This document shows, piece by piece, positions 60,289 to 64,000 of a stretch of 64,000 nt of DNA; position 1 is the stretch's first letter, and every line of letters begins with the position of its first letter. The notes below the pieces were generated by a model. That model was not told the origin of the DNA. It did not search any database and saw only the letters and a program-made list of their open reading frames with translations. The translations under genes were made by a program, and so were the position numbers. Source of the stretch: an uncultured Cohaesibacter sp. (GTDB taxonomy: Bacteria; Pseudomonadota; Alphaproteobacteria; Rhizobiales; Cohaesibacteraceae); assembly GCF_963682185.1 (NCBI RefSeq), contig NZ_OY821667.1:2678501-2742500 (forward strand), in the 5' to 3' direction.

Positions 60289-62705
60289 AATTCACACTCT
60301 CCTGGTTGAAGGATTATCTCGAGACCGACGCGTCTCTGGAAGAAATTCTCGACAAGCTCACCATCATCGGCCTTGAGGTCGAGGAAGTCATCGACAAGGC
60401 CGCAGATCTGAAGGATTTCACGGTTGCCTATATCGAGGAAGCCGAGCAGCATCCTGATGCAGACCGCCTGCGTGTCTGCAAGGTCAACACCGGTAAGGAA
60501 GTGCTCCAGATCGTCTGTGGTGCCCCCAATGCCCGCGCTGGCATCAAGGTTGTCCTGGCCCAGAACGGCTCTGTCATTCCGGCCAACGGCATGAAATTGA
60601 AGCCGACCGTCATCCGTGGGGTCGAATCCAACGGCATGATGTGTTCCGAGCGCGAAATGGGCATGTCCGACGAGCATAATGGCATCATCGAGCTGCCGGA
60701 AGATGCGCCAATCGGCGAACCTTTCGCTCCGGTTCTCGGCCTTGATGATCCTGTTATCGACATTGCCATCACGCCAAACCGTGGTGACGCGCTTGGTGTG
60801 TATGGTGTGGCCCGCGATCTTGCCGGTGCCGGCATCGGGACGCTCAAGGAGCATCATCCCAAGGACGTGGCTGGCAGCTTCGATAGCCCGATCAATGTGA
60901 CGCTGAAAGAAGAGGGCGACAATCCGATCTGCCCGGTCTTCACCGGCGTTTACATCAAGGGTGTCAAGAATGGCCCCAGCCCGGAATGGCTGCAGCGTCG
61001 CTTGCTGGCCATTGGCCTTCGGCCGATCAACGCGCTGGTCGACATCACCAACTATATTTCCTACGACCGTGGTCGCCCGCTGCATGTCTATGATGCAGAC
61101 AAGGTGGCAGGCGACATCCATGTGCGCCTTGGCAAGCCTGGCGAAAAGATGGTTGCCCTCGATGGCAAGGAATATGAAATCGAGGCAGGCGAAGATATCT
61201 GCGTTATCGCTGACGACAATGGCCCTGTCGGCTTTGGTGGTATCATGGGTGGTGAGGGCACTGGGTCCCAGCCGGAAACCACCAACGTCTTCGTGGAATG
61301 CGCATGGTTTGACCCGATCAAGACGGCGCGTGCCGGTCGCGCGCTGGGCATCCAGTCCGACGCACGTTATCGCTTCGAGCGCACCTGCGATCCGGCCTTC
61401 GTCATTCCCGGTGGCCATCTGGCTGCCCAGATGGTGATGGACCTGTGTGGCGGTGAGCCTTCGAAAATGGTTGTTGCCGGTGAAGCGCCTGTCGAAGACA
61501 TGATCATCGACTTCCCGCTTTCCGAGGTGAAGCGTCTGGCTGGTCTTGACGTGCCCGAGCTGGAAATCAAGACCGTGCTCAAGCGTCTTGGCTTCTGGGT
61601 ATCGGGTGCCAGCGATCATGTGAAAGTTGCTGTGCCAACCTTCCGCCCTGACGTGCATGGCAAGGCGGACATCGTGGAAGAAGTGGCCCGCATCGTTGGC
61701 GTGGACCGTGTACCGAACGCTGCGCTGCCGCGCCTTAACGCAGTCACCCAGCCACCTTTGACTGAACGCCAGAAACGCATTCGCAATGCCCGCCGCCAGC
61801 TTGCCGCCCGCGGTATGGTAGAAGCGGTCACCTGGTCTTTCGTGGACAAGAAACTGGCTGAAATGTTCGGTGGTGGCAAACCGGAATTGGCGCTGACCAA
61901 TCCGATTTCTGCCGATCTGTCCGATATGCGTCCAAGTCTGCTGCCCGGCCTGTTGCTGGCTGCTCAGCGCAACGTTGACCGTGGCTTTGATGATTTGGCC
62001 ATGTTCGAGGTTGGCCAGATCTTCCTTGGCGACAAGCCTGATGAACAATTCACCCATGCCACCGGCATTCGCCGTGGTGCGGTCCAGATTGTCGGCAATG
62101 GCCGCCATTGGCGCGATCCGGCCAAGGCTGCTGACGTCTTTGACGTGCGGGCAGACGCTCTGGCCGTTCTGGAAGCCATGGGTATGGACAGCTCCAAGCT
62201 GCAGATCGTGGCAGGTGGTCCGGACTGGTACCATCCGGGACGCTCCGGCAAGATCCAGCTCGGCCCGAAAGTGGTTCTCGGCACCTTTGGTGAATTGCAT
62301 CCGAAGGTTCTCGATGAATTGAAGGTGGACGGTCCTGTCTGCGCCTTCGAAATCACCATCGAAGCGGCTCCGGAACCAAAAAAGAAGGCAGTCAAGTCCC
62401 GTGCGGCTCTACAGCTTTCTGATCTGCAGCCACTCAGCCGCGACTTTGCCTTTGTCGTGGCTCATGAAGTGACCGCAGCAACGGTTCTCAAGGCCGCCGC
62501 CAGCGCCGACAAGAAGCTGATCACCGACGTCAACCTGTTCGACGTTTATGAAGGGGAACATATGGAGCCGGGCAAGAAGTCCGTTGCCTTCGAAGTGACC
62601 CTGCAGCCGAAAGACAAGACGCTGACAGATGAAGATCTCGAAGCGATCTCCAAGAAGATCGTCGCAGCTGTTGCCAAGGCAACCGGCGGCGAACTGCGCG
62701 GCTGA
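60285..62705 (+). CDS. pheT: Phenylalanyl-tRNA synthetase beta subunit
   Basis: PheT carries editing and tRNA-binding functions. The 806 residues include the tRNA-binding OB domain ([23 protein letters not shown]), B3/B4 editing domain ([24 protein letters not shown]), B5 and the C-terminal FDX-ACB domain ([21 protein letters not shown]). It overlaps pheS by four bases, consistent with coupled translation. Confidence 0.97.
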   Translation: MKFTLSWLKDYLETDASLEEILDKLTIIGLEVEEVIDKAADLKDFTVAYIEEAEQHPDADRLRVCKVNTGKEVLQIVCGAPNARAGIKVVLAQNGSVIPANGMKLKPTVIRGVESNGMMCSEREMGMSDEHNGIIELPEDAPIGEPFAPVLGLDDPVIDIAITPNRGDALGVYGVARDLAGAGIGTLKEHHPKDVAGSFDSPINVTLKEEGDNPICPVFTGVYIKGVKNGPSPEWLQRRLLAIGLRPINALVDITNYISYDRGRPLHVYDADKVAGDIHVRLGKPGEKMVALDGKEYEIEAGEDICVIADDNGPVGFGGIMGGEGTGSQPETTNVFVECAWFDPIKTARAGRALGIQSDARYRFERTCDPAFVIPGGHLAAQMVMDLCGGEPSKMVVAGEAPVEDMIIDFPLSEVKRLAGLDVPELEIKTVLKRLGFWVSGASDHVKVAVPTFRPDVHGKADIVEEVARIVGVDRVPNAALPRLNAVTQPPLTERQKRIRNARRQLAARGMVEAVTWSFVDKKLAEMFGGGKPELALTNPISADLSDMRPSLLPGLLLAAQRNVDRGFDDLAMFEVGQIFLGDKPDEQFTHATGIRRGAVQIVGNGRHWRDPAKAADVFDVRADALAVLEAMGMDSSKLQIVAGGPDWYHPGRSGKIQLGPKVVLGTFGELHPKVLDELKVDGPVCAFEITIEAAPEPKKKAVKSRAALQLSDLQPLSRDFAFVVAHEVTAATVLKAAASADKKLITDVNLFDVYEGEHMEPGKKSVAFEVTLQPKDKTLTDEDLEAISKKIVAAVAKATGGELRG

Positions 62706-62723
62706 TCTGACGAAAGCATCCAT

Positions 62724-62760
62724 AATCCCGCGACTCTTGAGGGCCGCGGGATTTCCTTTG
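62724..62760 (+). terminator. Terminator of pheST
   Basis: AATCCCGCG and CGCGGGATT form a nine-base stem around a 12-base loop, followed by TCCTTTG. The T-run is imperfect. Confidence 0.75.
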
Positions 62761-62784
62761 TCTGGCTTCTGAGGGGAGAGAGCC

Positions 62785-63177
62785 ATGCATGACATTGTTG
62801 ATTCCTATGCCATGGGTGATTCGCCCGAACTGGCCGATGAGTTGTTGGCTCTGGTTCTTGAGGGCAAGAAAACCGCGTCTTGCGATTCACTGCAATTGAT
62901 GCAGAAGGACAATATTTCCATGCCCAAGGTGGGAGATAAATATCTCCTGCTTGATGGACGCCAGAAGCCCGCTGCCGTGATTGAAACCGTTGATGTTACG
63001 ATCCGCCGCTTTGATGAGGTCGATGAGGCCTTTGCGCGCGCAGAAGGAGAGGGCGATCTCTCCTACGATTATTGGCGCCAGGGCCATAAGGAATATTTCA
63101 CCCGCAATGGCGGCTTTTCCGAAGACATGAAGCTGGTGTGCGAACGCTTCCGCCTGTGTGAAGTACTGGATCGCTAG
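62785..63177 (+). CDS. ASCH domain protein
   Basis: The 130-residue protein is a single ASCH domain, related to the PUA fold. Typical elements are VLEGKKTASCDSLQL, VGDKYLLLDGRQKPAAVIETVDV and EGDLSYDYWRQGHKEYF. The family includes RNA-binding and amidohydrolase members such as YqfB. The role here is not known. GGGGAGAG precedes the ATG. Confidence 0.87.
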   Translation: MHDIVDSYAMGDSPELADELLALVLEGKKTASCDSLQLMQKDNISMPKVGDKYLLLDGRQKPAAVIETVDVTIRRFDEVDEAFARAEGEGDLSYDYWRQGHKEYFTRNGGFSEDMKLVCERFRLCEVLDR

Positions 63178-63305
63178 AAAACGCCAAACACCCTGACACG
63201 GCCCTTTAAATGGGTAAATATGTTCATATCTGCGTCTCCTCTTTGCTAAAGGCGAGAGAATCGAAGACCTTGGTCTTCTCTCTGGATGAAAAGATGGGGT
63301 GAGGC

Positions 63306-63968
63306 ATGGATAGCCCGTTTGTGGTGCGCAAAGGCAATGAGTCCGAAGCGTTGAATGAAGAGCAGAGACAGGCTCTGCTTGTGCGCTTCATCCGCGAAGA
63401 CAGCCAACTGATGGACATCCTTGAGGGGCTCCGCGCGCTGGATCTGCCCGATTGGCGGTTGGTCTCGGGGGCTCTCTATCAAACAGTGTGGAATCGCCTC
63501 ACAGGCCGACCACAGGGCCATGGTATCAAGGACTATGACGTTGCCTATTTTGATCCCTCGGACCGCTCCTGGGACGCCGAGGACGCTGTTATCAAACGGG
63601 TGGACGAGGCCTTGCCCGCGTGGAAAGGGCGCATTGAGGTGCGCAATCAGGCGCGGGTGCATTTGTGGTATCGCGAAAAATTCGGCGGGGCCTATCCCGA
63701 GCTGACGGGCACGGATGAAAGTCTTGAGAATTACATGTGCACCACCCATGCCGTCGCCGTACGGCTCGAGGCGGATGACACCCTCTCCGTGGCCGCTCCC
63801 TTTGGGCTTGCGGATATCTTCGCGCTGACAATCCGTCCTTGCCACAAGCTTGAAAGCAACAGAAAGCACTATGCTCAGAAGGCGAAACGCATGTCCCGCC
63901 TTTGGCCTGAACTGAAAATCCTGCATTGGGAAACTGGCGAACCGGTGCGCCCGGAACTGCTTGATTGA
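63306..63968 (+). CDS. Nucleotidyltransferase-like protein (DUF925 type)
   Basis: The 220-residue protein belongs to a nucleotidyltransferase-like family (COG3575/DUF925). It shows RLVSGALYQTVWNRLTG, the Asp pair in IKDYDVAYFD, EVRNQARVHLWYREKFG and GLADIFALTIRP. The G-S/A and D-x-D pattern fits the fold, but substrate and activity are unknown. It ends 32 bases before the right edge. Confidence 0.85.
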   Translation: MDSPFVVRKGNESEALNEEQRQALLVRFIREDSQLMDILEGLRALDLPDWRLVSGALYQTVWNRLTGRPQGHGIKDYDVAYFDPSDRSWDAEDAVIKRVDEALPAWKGRIEVRNQARVHLWYREKFGGAYPELTGTDESLENYMCTTHAVAVRLEADDTLSVAAPFGLADIFALTIRPCHKLESNRKHYAQKAKRMSRLWPELKILHWETGEPVRPELLD

Positions 63969-64000
63969 AGGCTCTCGGGCCTTCGACCGTTCGGCGGGTC

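Overview
The window is a chromosomal, housekeeping-rich segment of an alphaproteobacterium, most likely in the Hyphomicrobiales (Rhizobiales). The evidence is gene content and order: irr divergent from fabA-fabB, a second Fur-family regulator (Fur/Mur) beside tsaB-rimI, the long run mutS-glnD-murJ-trpS-usp-nfu-tsaB-rimI-fur-(lyso)lipid acyltransferase-miaB-phoH-ybeY-corC, and a malic enzyme-PTA fusion next to an OlsB-type ornithine acyltransferase. This order is typical of rhizobia and relatives. The species cannot be fixed from the sequence alone. I saw no tRNA, rRNA, insertion sequence, prophage or CRISPR array.

Layout. 1-2000: partial fabB, fabA and the iron regulator irr. 2136-19679: a block of about 17.5 kb all on the minus strand, holding translation, tRNA-modification, cell-wall, nitrogen-sensing, mismatch-repair and Fe-S genes. 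20013-28900: malic enzyme, olsB, a hybrid histidine kinase, a quinone oxidoreductase, an FAH-family hydrolase and an exported ferritin-like protein. 28943-40754: rsgA, a DUF985 cupin, then gyrB, a membrane-anchored cytochrome c, recF, dnaN, dnaA, a rhodanese and rpsT (the dnaA-dnaN-recF-gyrB cluster with one unusual insertion), and a HAD nucleotidase. 41065-55553: a more accessory stretch with an orphan histidine kinase, a peroxiredoxin/OxyR divergent pair, an unrecognised protein with an RGS-like N-terminal half, an MmcQ protein, a tryptophanase, a succinate-semialdehyde dehydrogenase, the dgdR/dgdA pair, a hydrolase, a glycosyltransferase, an AraC regulator and a LysE exporter. 55631-63968: a FocA-type channel, infC (AUU start), tspO, rpmI-rplT, pheS-pheT, an ASCH protein and a nucleotidyltransferase-like protein.

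How the genes work together. Replication initiation and DNA topology (dnaA, dnaN, recF, gyrB), translation (infC, rpmI, rplT, pheST, trpS, rpsT, rsgA, ybeY, miaB, tsaB, rimI) and membrane lipid synthesis (fabAB, olsA, olsB) dominate. Iron and oxidative-stress control appear as irr, fur/mur, nfu, oxyR and prx. The catabolic genes (tnaA, sad, dgdA, FAH) are single-enzyme units that mostly carry their own terminators. The observations most worth a second look are the RGS-like protein at 44478, the OxyR that lacks the usual second redox cysteine and may be leaderless, the AUU start of infC, the cytochrome c between recF and gyrB, and the degenerate receiver in the hybrid kinase. I found no clear new multi-gene system.
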